From CAYXEN01 sp964464035 (GTDB lineage: Bacteria; Krumholzibacteriota; Krumholzibacteriia; WVZY01), in NCBI GenBank assembly GCA_964464035.1, contig CAYXEN010000078.1:1-12896 (forward strand): a DNA stretch of 12,896 bases. Direction: 5' to 3'. The notes under the pieces were generated by a model, which saw nothing but the letters and a program-made list of their open reading frames with translations, was not told the DNA's origin and ran no database searches. Below, piece after piece: positions 5,004-12,519 of the stretch; position 1 is the stretch's first letter, and each line of letters opens with the position of its first letter. Position numbers and translations under genes: made by a program.

Positions 5004-6890
5004 TCATAAACCGGGCGATTCCGGCATCAAAACGAGGTTGAACACGGATGAGTCGATCGGAAGGATGTTCCTGGACTCTTCGTCGAGCCAGATGTGGATC
5101 CTGTCACCATACTTGGCAAGCTTGTCCAACATACTCTTCATGTGTTCGGCCTGGACCTGCTGGATCTCCCTGATCTGAAGGTTGATCGTGGACTTGGTAT
5201 TGCGAAGTATGTTCTCTACGTTCTGAGTAACTCCCTTGAGCACGTCTTTTTCCAACAAGCCCCTGAGCGATATCGACACCGCCGCCGCTCCTTTGCCCAC
5301 TTCGCTCACCGATACGCTCAAGGCTCCCTTGTTGCGAAGGTTGAAATAGGCCCGATGCAGCTTCTCGACGTAACCGAGCACTTTCTTCTTGTCTTCTTGG
5401 AACTCTTGCACGAAGTGCCTGTCTATGTAATCCCGCGTCGACAGTGCAGCCATCCAGTCCATTATCACAATGGGAATAAGCCTCGGCTTGTGCAGAGGCA
5501 GGGAGCCTGCGAAATGATAAAATCTCGATATTCCGCCGGGCAGGAGCCCGCGCACCAGGAACCTGCGAAGATAACCCATCGATTCCCAGAATGAATAGCC
5601 TACGCTGCTCGAAGGGTTCGCAAGGTAGCGAACCTTTTTCCTTATTCGCCTGGCGATGGCGCGGTCATTGAACAAACGGTAATGAAGCTCGCGGTACCCG
5701 GCGATCATCTCGTCGTAGCTCATCCGCTTGGGCAGCACGTTCGTCTCCAGCTTCGAATTGTCGTTGGACACCAATCCCTCGACGAGCCGGTTCTCTTTTT
5801 TCAGCCTCTCATAGAGAGGCGTCTTCGGGATCGCGGTCAACAGGCCGATCATCGCGGACTGGATTCCTGATTCCATTATGAAATCATACTGCTTGTCGAA
5901 GGTTTCCTTCGTGTCGTTATCAAAACCTATTATGAAGCCCGCTATGATCTCGATGCCGTAAGAGTATATCTTTCTCACCGAGGCCAGGATGTCATGATTC
6001 GTGTTCTGTACCTTCTTGGTTTCCTTGAGGCTCTCCTCGTCGGGGGACTCGATGCCGATGAATACCCACTCGAAATGCGCGTCGCGGAACAGCTCCAGCA
6101 ATTCGTCGTCATAAGCGAGGTTGAGCGAAGCCTCGGTCCCGAAGCGAAACTCGTAATCGTGCTCCAGCTGATAATCCCTCAGGAACCTCAAGAGCTCCTT
6201 GGCGCGCAGCTTGTTCCCTATCAGGTTGTCGTCTATGAAAAATACGCTGTGAACACCTTGTTTCCGCAGTTCATCGAGCTCTCGTGCAATCGAGGCAACG
6301 GGTTTCGTGCGGGGCTTGCGGCCGAACATGATGATTATGTCGCAGAATTCGCACTGAAACGGGCAACCCCTGGAAAACTGCATCGTAGCGGCCCGGTACT
6401 TGTTCATCTTGAGAAGGTCGAAGCGCGGAACGGGCGAATCCTCGAGCGAAACGACGCCCGTCTCCTTGTAGAGCTTGCGCGGGTAGCCTTTCTCGAAATC
6501 GCGGCAGAATTCGGGCCATATATACTCCGCTTCCCCCGATATCACGGTATTGGCAAGCGGCTCATAGGCTTCCGGGCAGAGCGAAGCATAGCTCCCTCCG
6601 GCTGCGACGAAATATCCCTGCTTCCTGTAGTAGGTCAAGAGTTCCTTCTGGCGGTCAAATTGTACCCCCATACCGCATATCCCGATTATGTCCGCATCGG
6701 GCTTCAGGGGAGTCCTTTCGATGTTCTCGTCTATGATTTCGACCTCCCAATCGGGGGGAGTGAGCGCTGCAATGGTTGCGAGGCCCAGGGGCGGATTCAA
6801 AGTCTTGGCCTCCGGCAAGATATTGTCGACGACCCACTTAAAGCTCCAGAAACTTTCCGGGAACTTTGGATTGATCAAGAGTAATTTCAT
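5004..6890 (-). CDS. B12-binding domain radical SAM protein (DUF4070 type) with C-terminal extension
   Basis: This 628-residue protein begins at an ATG 11 bases after AAGGAG. An N-terminal cobalamin-binding-like Rossmann domain (1-145: MKLLLINPKF, LNPPLGLATIAAL, ADIIGICGMG, VAAGGSYASL) is followed by a radical SAM core (about 165-370). The core has the 4Fe-4S motif CPFQCEFC (Cys176, Cys180, Cys183), FIDDNLIG (218-225), FIGIESPDEESL (277-288) and GFIIGFDNDT (318-327). Residues about 375-515 match the pattern of the DUF4070 region of this family. The last 107 residues (522-628) are an added domain: beta strand (VSISLRG), helix (KDVLKGVTQNVENIL), strand (STINLQIREI), helix (MKSMLDKLAKYG), strand (RIHIWLD), which looks STAS-like. 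Family members often methylate or rearrange unactivated carbons, including in lipid and hopanoid pathways. The substrate is unknown. It lies downstream of the sugar genes after a 166-bp gap and may be transcribed separately. Confidence 0.88.
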   Translation of the reverse strand: MKLLLINPKFPESFWSFKWVVDNILPEAKTLNPPLGLATIAALTPPDWEVEIIDENIERTPLKPDADIIGICGMGVQFDRQKELLTYYRKQGYFVAAGGSYASLCPEAYEPLANTVISGEAEYIWPEFCRDFEKGYPRKLYKETGVVSLEDSPVPRFDLLKMNKYRAATMQFSRGCPFQCEFCDIIIMFGRKPRTKPVASIARELDELRKQGVHSVFFIDDNLIGNKLRAKELLRFLRDYQLEHDYEFRFGTEASLNLAYDDELLELFRDAHFEWVFIGIESPDEESLKETKKVQNTNHDILASVRKIYSYGIEIIAGFIIGFDNDTKETFDKQYDFIMESGIQSAMIGLLTAIPKTPLYERLKKENRLVEGLVSNDNSKLETNVLPKRMSYDEMIAGYRELHYRLFNDRAIARRIRKKVRYLANPSSSVGYSFWESMGYLRRFLVRGLLPGGISRFYHFAGSLPLHKPRLIPIVIMDWMAALSTRDYIDRHFVQEFQEDKKKVLGYVEKLHRAYFNLRNKGALSVSVSEVGKGAAAVSISLRGLLEKDVLKGVTQNVENILRNTKSTINLQIREIQQVQAEHMKSMLDKLAKYGDRIHIWLDEESRNILPIDSSVFNLVLMPESPGL

Positions 6891-6948
6891 GAGCGTGTGA
6901 TCTCCTTTTCACTGATATATCTTAGAATATAACGCTTGCGCCCCGCGA

Positions 6949-6966
6949 TTGATACCTTTTTATCAA
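6949..6966. promoter_or_regulatory. 6-6-6 dyad upstream of the radical SAM gene
   Basis: A perfect inverted repeat TTGATA / TATCAA with a 6-bp centre lies 59-76 bp before the start of the radical SAM gene. Between it and the gene are a TATATT (-10-like, minus strand 6931-6926) and the palindrome GATATATC (6914-6921). It could be an operator for a separate radical SAM promoter. No convincing -35 fits the TATATT. Confidence 0.25.
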
Positions 6967-7056
6967 CTATTTTGCAAAGCTTGTTCCATTTGCCTGCTTC
7001 CGAGTTCGAAAAGGCGGCGCGCGGGCCGGGAAGGCGAGCACGGCACGTGCGCCCTG

Positions 7057-8115
7057 CTATTCTCCGATCGAATCACACATTATCTGCTCGAGCTCGCCCG
7101 CCACTCTGTCCCACGAATAACGCCGCACCCGTTCGAGACATCTCTCGCTCATCTTCGAGCGAAGCTCATCGTCCTCCAACAGTATCTCGATGTGTTTCCT
7201 CAATTCATCGGCGTCTCCGGGCTCGACCAGGAATCCGGTTTCGCCGTGCTCGATCACGTCCGGCACTCCCCCCACCCTTGTCGCTACGACGGGCAACCCG
7301 TAGCTCATCGCTTCCAGAATCGCCTGAGGCAACCCCTCGGAAAGCGAAGGCAGGACGAATATCTTGCCCTGCATGAAAACGCTCTCCGTATCCACCACCC
7401 GGCCGGGCATCTCCACGTCGAGCCCGCGCGAGAGCTCCCTGATGCGCGCTTCCTCGGGCCCTCCACCGGCTATCAAGGCCGGCACCGAACGGTTCATTCC
7501 GCGCAGAGCTTCGACGAGGTATTCGACCCCTTTCACCCGGTCCAACCGCCCGAGAAAAACCACCTTCTCGCCCGCCGCGCGCTTGTCGTGAAGCTCTATC
7601 CCGTTCGGAACCACGCGCATGTTGACGCCGGGAAAATACCTCTTGATTTCATCTCTCATTATGTTCGTCTGGGTGAGGAGGCAGTTGCACTTCCTTATGC
7701 TGAACTTGAAAGCAGCCCCGGGGATGAAGCTGTCCCGCGCTATGTACCAGTCCGTCCCGAGCACGTAGACGAGAAAAGGCAGGCCGAAGAGCTTCTTGCA
7801 AAGATAACCGACGAATCCGAATCCAAGGCTCATCGAGAGAACCACGTCCGGCTTGGGGGAGAGGCGGGAGACTTCCCTAAGGAGATTGAACGTGCGTATG
7901 CCCAGCGACATCCTGAAGCGATAATCGTCGGAGCCCTTGAACCTCCTCACGAGAAAACCGTTCCTCTCTTCCGTCACCGGGAGACTCTTCTTGTACTTCG
8001 TGAAGACGATGACCTCGTGCCGGGCGGAGAGGCGCTCCGCCAGATCGGCTCCGATCTTCTCTATCCCGCCTATGGTCTCGGGATACAGGCCGTTTACAAA
8101 CATCAGTATCTTCAT
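7057..8115 (-). CDS. GT4-family glycosyltransferase (GT-B fold)
   Basis: This 352-residue enzyme has the two Rossmann-like halves of GT-B glycosyltransferases. The N-terminal half carries the acceptor-side glycine loop YPETIGGIEK (11-20). The C-terminal half carries FLGRLDRVKG (187-196, with the phosphate-binding Arg190 and Lys195) and the EX7E motif SEGLPQAILE (Glu260 and Glu268), followed by SYGLPVVATRVGGVPDVI. It would transfer a sugar from a nucleotide donor to a lipid or glycan acceptor at the cytoplasmic membrane. It is the last gene of the sugar block. The donor may be the product made by the dehydratase, nucleotidyltransferase and SDR encoded just upstream. No Shine-Dalgarno precedes the ATG. 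Instead a tiny ORF bridges the 22-bp gap from the previous gene (see separate entry), so initiation probably relies on coupling. Confidence 0.9.
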   Translation of the reverse strand: MKILMFVNGLYPETIGGIEKIGADLAERLSARHEVIVFTKYKKSLPVTEERNGFLVRRFKGSDDYRFRMSLGIRTFNLLREVSRLSPKPDVVLSMSLGFGFVGYLCKKLFGLPFLVYVLGTDWYIARDSFIPGAAFKFSIRKCNCLLTQTNIMRDEIKRYFPGVNMRVVPNGIELHDKRAAGEKVVFLGRLDRVKGVEYLVEALRGMNRSVPALIAGGGPEEARIRELSRGLDVEMPGRVVDTESVFMQGKIFVLPSLSEGLPQAILEAMSYGLPVVATRVGGVPDVIEHGETGFLVEPGDADELRKHIEILLEDDELRSKMSERCLERVRRYSWDRVAGELEQIMCDSIGE

Positions 8116-8138
8116 TCGGTGCGAAGGTTGAACGTCAT
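8112..8138 (-). CDS. 8-codon bridging mini-ORF (possible translational coupler)
   Basis: The mini-ORF MTFNLRTE starts at an ATG overlapping the TGA stop of the SDR gene (TGATG) and ends in a TGA overlapping the ATG of the glycosyltransferase (ATGA). It spans the gap exactly. The glycosyltransferase lacks its own ribosome binding site, so stepwise termination-reinitiation through this mini-ORF is a reasonable inference. It has no own Shine-Dalgarno beyond the end of the upstream gene, and chance is possible. Confidence 0.3.
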   Translation of the reverse strand: MTFNLRTE

Positions 8139-8995
8139 CACTTGAAAAGACTCTTGAGTCCCTTGTCGATGGTGATACGCGGTTTCCACCCGAGTACCCT
8201 CGCCGCCTTGCTGATGTCGGCGACGGTGTCCCTTATCTCCCCTTTCCTCCTCATGCGAAGCGACTCGAGCTTGGCCTTCCGCCCCGAGAAGTCTATCAGC
8301 TTCCCGGCGATCTCCCGCACGCTGAAACTCTCCCCGTAGCCTATGTTGAAGATCTCGAACCCGCTCTTGTCGTATTCGCCGGCCCTCACGTACGCATTCA
8401 CCGCGTCGTCCACGTGAAGCAGGTCCCTGCGGGGATTGAGATCCTTGAGCCTCACGACATCGCCCGCCTCGAGCTGCCTCACTATCTCGGGTATCAGGAA
8501 ATGCCCGCTCTGCCCCTTGCCGAAGATGTTGAAAGGCCGGAGGATCACGCACGGCACGCCGTACTCCTCGTGGTAGGCTCTGCACAACTCCTCGGCCATG
8601 ACCTTGCTCCGGGCATAGGGATTCGTGGGAGCCGTCGGATGCTTCTCGTCTATGGGAAGGTAGCGGGGATTGCCGTATACGTAGGAGCTCGCAAAAACCA
8701 GCCTGGAGCCGCGAAGCCGGCAAAGCTCGAGCACGTTGTTGGTGCCCACGAGGTTTATCTCATATGTGGATCGGGGATCGGCCTGCGAATGAGGCACGAA
8801 GGTCTTGGCGGCGAGATGGAAAACCACGTCGATTTTCCTTATGTTCCGGAAATCTTCCCACCTGGTTATGTCCTTGTCCTTCACGAGGTCGAACTCAACC
8901 ACCCGGGCGCCCTTCTCCCGCAACCTCCTGACCAGATACCTCCCCACGAACCCGTTGCTCCCAGTGACGAGAACTCTTTTGTCCCGGAGTCTCAT
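8138..8995 (-). CDS. NAD(P)-dependent nucleotide-sugar epimerase/reductase (extended SDR)
   Basis: This 285-residue extended short-chain dehydrogenase/reductase has the cofactor motif TGSNGFVG (11-18), the FHLAAKT string (59-65), active-site FASSYVYG (101-108) and catalytic YARSK (Tyr127, Lys131). These are followed by VILRPFNIFG and RRDLLHVDDAVNAY, which bind the sugar nucleotide. The overall pattern is close to GDP-6-deoxy-4-keto-hexose reductases (Rmd type) and UDP-hexose 4-epimerases; sequence alone does not settle which. At 285 residues it is on the short side for the group. Its ATG overlaps the stop of the nucleotidyltransferase (ATGA), so the two are translationally coupled. A plausible role is to reduce or epimerise the 4-keto intermediate made by the LegB-like dehydratase two genes upstream. 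Confidence 0.88.
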   Translation of the reverse strand: MRLRDKRVLVTGSNGFVGRYLVRRLREKGARVVEFDLVKDKDITRWEDFRNIRKIDVVFHLAAKTFVPHSQADPRSTYEINLVGTNNVLELCRLRGSRLVFASSYVYGNPRYLPIDEKHPTAPTNPYARSKVMAEELCRAYHEEYGVPCVILRPFNIFGKGQSGHFLIPEIVRQLEAGDVVRLKDLNPRRDLLHVDDAVNAYVRAGEYDKSGFEIFNIGYGESFSVREIAGKLIDFSGRKAKLESLRMRRKGEIRDTVADISKAARVLGWKPRITIDKGLKSLFK

Positions 8996-9687
8996 TGGAT
9001 CAAGCCGTCTTTGAAATCTTCCTGCGCTTTCTCGTAATCGCTCATCTGCCCGATGTCCAGCCAGTAGTCCTCCAGAACGTACGCCGCCACCATCTTCTCG
9101 GAAGCAATGAGCTTTTTCATCAGATCAGTCATGTCGAACTTCTCGTCGGGAGGTATGAGATCGAGGATTCCAGGGTTCACGTAGTAGATCCCCGCGCTGA
9201 TCTCGGATTCCACCACCGGCTTCTCCTTTATGTTGAGAATCCTGTCGCCCTGTTTCTCGACGACGCCGTAATGGAGGGGAAGCTGAATCCTCTTGGTCAC
9301 CAGGGTGAAATCGGCCGCCTTTTCGAGATGGAACCGCCTGAGCTCGTTGAAATCCATGTTGGTCAAGATATCCCCGTTGAGAACCAGAAACGGGGCTTTG
9401 AGCCTGTCCCTGGCGAGCAGCATCGGCCCCGCCGTGCCCAGGCGTTTCTGTTCCTTGGAATAGCTGATCTTGACCCCGAACTTGGAACCGTCGCCGAAGT
9501 AGGATTCGAAGAGATCGGACTTGTAGTTGACTGCAAGTATGATCTCGGCGAATCCCTGCTCCTTGAGTTTCTGTATCGTGAGTTCCAGGACCGACTTCTC
9601 CCCTACGGGAAGCAGCGGCTTGGGTATGATGTGGGTGAAAGGCTTGAGCCTCGTGCCCAGGCCGCCCGCCATTATCATCGCTTTCAT
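8992..9687 (-). CDS. sugar-1-phosphate nucleotidyltransferase
   Basis: This 231-residue protein is of the NTP_transferase family. Its N-terminal signature runs MAGGLGTRLKPFTHIIPKPL (6-25), giving the nucleotide-binding GGxGTR, Lys15 and the PKPLLPV loop. LNGDI (103-107) supplies the metal-binding Asp and ISAGIYYV (163-170) the sugar pocket; YWLDIG (208-213) is near the end. The enzyme would join a sugar 1-phosphate and an NTP to give an NDP-sugar and pyrophosphate. The short length without a C-terminal beta-helix or CBS domain fits mannose/glucose/heptose-1-P-type transferases; base and sugar cannot be read from sequence. ATG 9687 is chosen because translation upstream of it is Pro/Arg-rich (DPPPPARPRKER) and unlike the family. 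The Shine-Dalgarno is weak (GGAAGGAAAG about 15 bases away). The stop overlaps the next start. Confidence 0.88.
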   Translation of the reverse strand: MKAMIMAGGLGTRLKPFTHIIPKPLLPVGEKSVLELTIQKLKEQGFAEIILAVNYKSDLFESYFGDGSKFGVKISYSKEQKRLGTAGPMLLARDRLKAPFLVLNGDILTNMDFNELRRFHLEKAADFTLVTKRIQLPLHYGVVEKQGDRILNIKEKPVVESEISAGIYYVNPGILDLIPPDEKFDMTDLMKKLIASEKMVAAYVLEDYWLDIGQMSDYEKAQEDFKDGLIQ

Positions 9688-9765
9688 GTCCAATCCGGAT
9701 CTTTCCTTCCTCGGCCGGGCCGGCGGCGGGGGATCCCATTCCGACCGGCTTCTCACTCGGCCCGT

Positions 9766-10755
9766 CTATATGTTGTAGATATCAGGCTTGTACTTTTCGA
9801 GATTGGCCCTTATGTACTCGATCGTGGCCTGCAACCCTTCTTCCAGGCTGGTGCGGGGTTCCCATCCCAGGACCTTTTTCGCCTTGGAAGCATCGGCCAT
9901 GAGAACCATTACTTCGCTGGCCTCCGGGCGCACCCTCTTCTCGTCGTGAACGATCTCGCACTCCTTGCCAAGCAGTTTCGTTATCTTCTCCACCAATTCC
10001 CCTATGGAAATGCTCTTCCCCCAGCCGAGGTTGATCACCTCGCCGGCGACCGACTCGCGCTCGGCGGCGAGCATGAATCCCCTCGCCGTATCCTTGACGA
10101 AATTGAGATCCCTTCTCGGAGTGAGCGAACCGAGTTTTATCCTGTCTCCCGAAAGAGCCTGCGATATTATGGTCGGTATCACCGCCCTGGCGCTCTGCCG
10201 GGGGCCGTAAGTGTTGAACGGCCGGACAGTGACCACGGGGAGCTCGTACGAAAGGAAGAAGCTCTCGGCGATCTTGTCCGCGGCGATCTTGGAAGCGGCA
10301 TAGGGCGACTGGGCCTGCAAAGGATGCTCTTCGTCGATAGGGGTGTAGCGGGCGGTCCCGTACACCTCGCTCGTCGAAGTGTGGACGACGCGCGGCACGT
10401 CCGCTTCCCTTGCTCCCGTCATCACGTTGAGCGTCCCCACCACGTTCGTCTCGATGTGATCCCGGGGATTCAAGTATGAATACGGTATCGCTATCAAGGC
10501 GGCGAGATGGAACACAACGTCCTTGCCCTTGCAAATCCTTCGCACCGCGTCCGCATCCTTGAGGTCCCCGGGGACGACTTCGATCGACTGCCTGATATCG
10601 GCAGGCAGCTCCTCGATCAATCCCCAGTCGTTCCTCGAATTGTACTTGACGAACGCGGTCACGTCGGCGCCGGCCTTCACCAATTCCTCGGCGAGATGGC
10701 TTCCTACGAAGCCTCCCGCTCCGGTCACCAGCACCTTCTTGCCTTTGAGCGCCAT
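9766..10755 (-). CDS. legB: LegB-like NAD-dependent nucleotide-sugar 4,6-dehydratase
   Basis: This 329-residue extended SDR has cofactor motif TGAGGFVG (11-18), HLAALIAIPYSYLNP (83-97), active-site HTSTSEVYGTA (125-135) with the dehydratase Ser/Thr-Ser-Glu arrangement, and catalytic YAASK (Tyr152, Lys156). Further strings are VRPFNTYGPRQSARAVIP and RRDLNFVKDTARGF, with a C-terminus YKPDIYNI. The IPYSY, PRQSARAVIPTII and terminal IYN strings are those I associate with LegB, which in Campylobacter makes GDP-4-keto-6-deoxy-GlcNAc for legionaminic acid. Here the aminotransferase, acetyltransferase, hydrolase and synthase of that pathway are not in the window, so the true product may be another 6-deoxy-4-keto sugar. 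The start is supported by AAGGGA five bases before the ATG. It is probably the first gene of the sugar operon, 141 bp after the ammonia-lyase gene. Confidence 0.85.
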   Translation of the reverse strand: MALKGKKVLVTGAGGFVGSHLAEELVKAGADVTAFVKYNSRNDWGLIEELPADIRQSIEVVPGDLKDADAVRRICKGKDVVFHLAALIAIPYSYLNPRDHIETNVVGTLNVMTGAREADVPRVVHTSTSEVYGTARYTPIDEEHPLQAQSPYAASKIAADKIAESFFLSYELPVVTVRPFNTYGPRQSARAVIPTIISQALSGDRIKLGSLTPRRDLNFVKDTARGFMLAAERESVAGEVINLGWGKSISIGELVEKITKLLGKECEIVHDEKRVRPEASEVMVLMADASKAKKVLGWEPRTSLEEGLQATIEYIRANLEKYKPDIYNI

Positions 10756-10800
10756 TTCATTCCCTTCGTACCGGCGGGTTCTTCAGGAACCGGAATATGC

Positions 10801-10849
10801 ACTATCCTGCGAGAACGCTAGATTACGCAACAATTATGCCTTTTCGCAA
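10801..10849 (-). promoter_or_regulatory. candidate promoter region for the sugar operon
   Basis: The 141-bp gap between the ammonia-lyase stop and the dehydratase start contains an AT-richer patch with several partial sigma-70 matches read leftward. These are TTGCGT (10830-10825), 18 bases, GATAGT (10806-10801); TTGCGA (10849-10844); and CATAAT (10838-10833). None is a clean pair, so this is only a likely promoter zone. No terminator with a T tract was seen after the ammonia-lyase gene. Confidence 0.2.
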
Positions 10850-10896
10850 GAATTTTCTCGGGCCGCCTTTATCGGAAAACCGGGAGACCGATGTGG

Positions 10897-12420
10897 TCAT
10901 CCCAGGCTGCCCACCGCTTTCTCGACCTCGTCGAGTATCTCGCACGATCTCACGAGATCGCGCATCCGCGTGTGATCCGGATAGAGGGGCCTGTCCTCGT
11001 CCAGGAAGTCGACGTATCTCCTTATGACCCGCCTCGCCGCTTCGACTCCCTCTCCCGTCTTGAAATCCCTCAGGTCCAGCGCCTGTGCCGCGGCCATGAA
11101 CTCGATCCCGAGCACTCCGTATGCATTCTCCAGGATCTGGGCGTTCTTCAGCGCGGTGTTCATCCCCATCGATACGAAATCCTCCTGGTCGGCGGCCGCC
11201 GGGATGGATGCAGCGGCGGCGGGAGTCGAAAGGATCCTCTGCTCCACGATCAACGTGTCCGCGGTGTACTGGCTCAGCATCATGCCGCTGAACATCCCCG
11301 CGCCCTTAGTGAGGAAGGCGGGCAAGCCGGCGTTCAATGCGGGATTGAGCAGGCGGTTGAGTCTTCTTTCCGACATTACGCTCACCATGGTTATCGCCGT
11401 CCCCACCGATTCCATCGGAAGCGAAACGGGGGTTCCCTGGAAGTTCGCACCCGTGAGAGTGAGATTGTCATCGGGGAAGAAAACGGGATTGTCCCCGACG
11501 CCGTTGAGTTCGGTCTCGACCTGGGACCTGGCGAAAGCCAGCACGTCGTGAGCGGCGCCTATGACCTGCGGGCTCGAACGCATCGAGTACGCGTCCTGAA
11601 CCCGGGTCTTTATCTTGCCGGAGAGAAGCTCGCTTCCCTCGATGCATTTCATTATGGCCGCCGCGCTCCTCACGGCGCCGGCGAAGCCCCTCGCTTGGTG
11701 AAGGCGCACGTCGTAGGGCTTCATGTTGGCGAGCAGAGCCTCGAGAGACATCGCGCAGGCGATCTCGGCCTGCTTGAGCCAACGACCCATGTCATAGATC
11801 TGGATCGCACTCATCGCGGTGAGAAGGTTGGACCCGTTTATCACCGCAAGGCCGTCCCTCGCCTTCAGCCCGGGTGGTTCGATGCCCGCCCGCTTCATCG
11901 CTTCGGCGCCGGGAAGGAGTTCGCCCTCGTAAAACGCCTCGCCTTCGCCGATCAGGAGAAGAGCCACCTGGGACATCGGGGCGAGATCACCCGAGGCCCC
12001 GACCGAACCCTTCTGGCAAACCCTGGGCGTGACCCCCTTGTTGAGCATCTCTACGAGCGCCAGGGTGACCTCGGGCCTCACGCCCGAACGCCCGTGAGCG
12101 TGCACGTTTATCCTGCCCGCCATCGCGCCGCGTACGTACTCGATGGGAGCTTCCTCGCCGATGCCGGCCGAATGGTTGTAGATCAAGTATTTCTGGAACC
12201 GCTCGACCTGTTCGTCACTCAAGACGATCTCCGAGAACTCGCCGATGCCGGTGTTTATCCCGTACATTATCTCGCGAGCCTCTATCTTTTTCTCAAGCAT
12301 CCTTCGGCAGTTCCTGATTCGCTCGAGGGCGTCCGGATGGAGTTCCACTTTTTCCCCGTCACGAGCGATCCCGACGAGCTTCTCCACCGTCAGGGATCCA
12401 CCGTCCAGTATGATCGGCAT
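10897..12420 (-). CDS. hutH: histidine ammonia-lyase / aromatic amino acid lyase family
   Basis: This 507-residue enzyme is the usual length for histidase. It carries the self-cyclising MIO cofactor triad Ala142-Ser143-Gly144 inside GSVGASGDLAPMSQ. The catalytic Tyr53 lies in YGINTGIG, His83 in YNHSAGIG, Asn195 in INGSN, and Q-D-x-YS-x-R at 275-281. Several positions coincide with Pseudomonas putida HutH numbering as I recall it. It would release ammonia from L-histidine to give urocanate, the first step of histidine breakdown, in the cytoplasm. The C-terminal motif reads QEDFVSM (412-418), where histidases usually have QEDHVSM. A related lyase or aminomutase acting on Phe or Tyr is therefore possible, though retention of His83 and the motif Glu favours histidine. 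AAGGAG six bases before the ATG fixes the start. It follows a PepD-type dipeptidase gene after 99 bp, a sensible partner. No hutU, hutI or hutG is present here. Confidence 0.88.
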   Translation of the reverse strand: MPIILDGGSLTVEKLVGIARDGEKVELHPDALERIRNCRRMLEKKIEAREIMYGINTGIGEFSEIVLSDEQVERFQKYLIYNHSAGIGEEAPIEYVRGAMAGRINVHAHGRSGVRPEVTLALVEMLNKGVTPRVCQKGSVGASGDLAPMSQVALLLIGEGEAFYEGELLPGAEAMKRAGIEPPGLKARDGLAVINGSNLLTAMSAIQIYDMGRWLKQAEIACAMSLEALLANMKPYDVRLHQARGFAGAVRSAAAIMKCIEGSELLSGKIKTRVQDAYSMRSSPQVIGAAHDVLAFARSQVETELNGVGDNPVFFPDDNLTLTGANFQGTPVSLPMESVGTAITMVSVMSERRLNRLLNPALNAGLPAFLTKGAGMFSGMMLSQYTADTLIVEQRILSTPAAAASIPAAADQEDFVSMGMNTALKNAQILENAYGVLGIEFMAAAQALDLRDFKTGEGVEAARRVIRRYVDFLDEDRPLYPDHTRMRDLVRSCEILDEVEKAVGSLG

Positions 12421-12519
12421 CTTTCACTCCTTGTATGTTCGTACTTCTGCTTTTTTCAGCTGAGCCGGGCCGCTTCGCCGGCGGGTCGAGCCAAGCGGCG
12501 TCCGAGCCGGCGGTTCGTT

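Noticed and set aside
8995..10479. A very long plus-strand open frame (about 494 codons) opposite the sugar genes.
   Set aside because: It is antisense to three well-supported enzymes with catalytic motifs; long opposite-strand frames are expected in GC-rich coding DNA, and its translation has no family signature.
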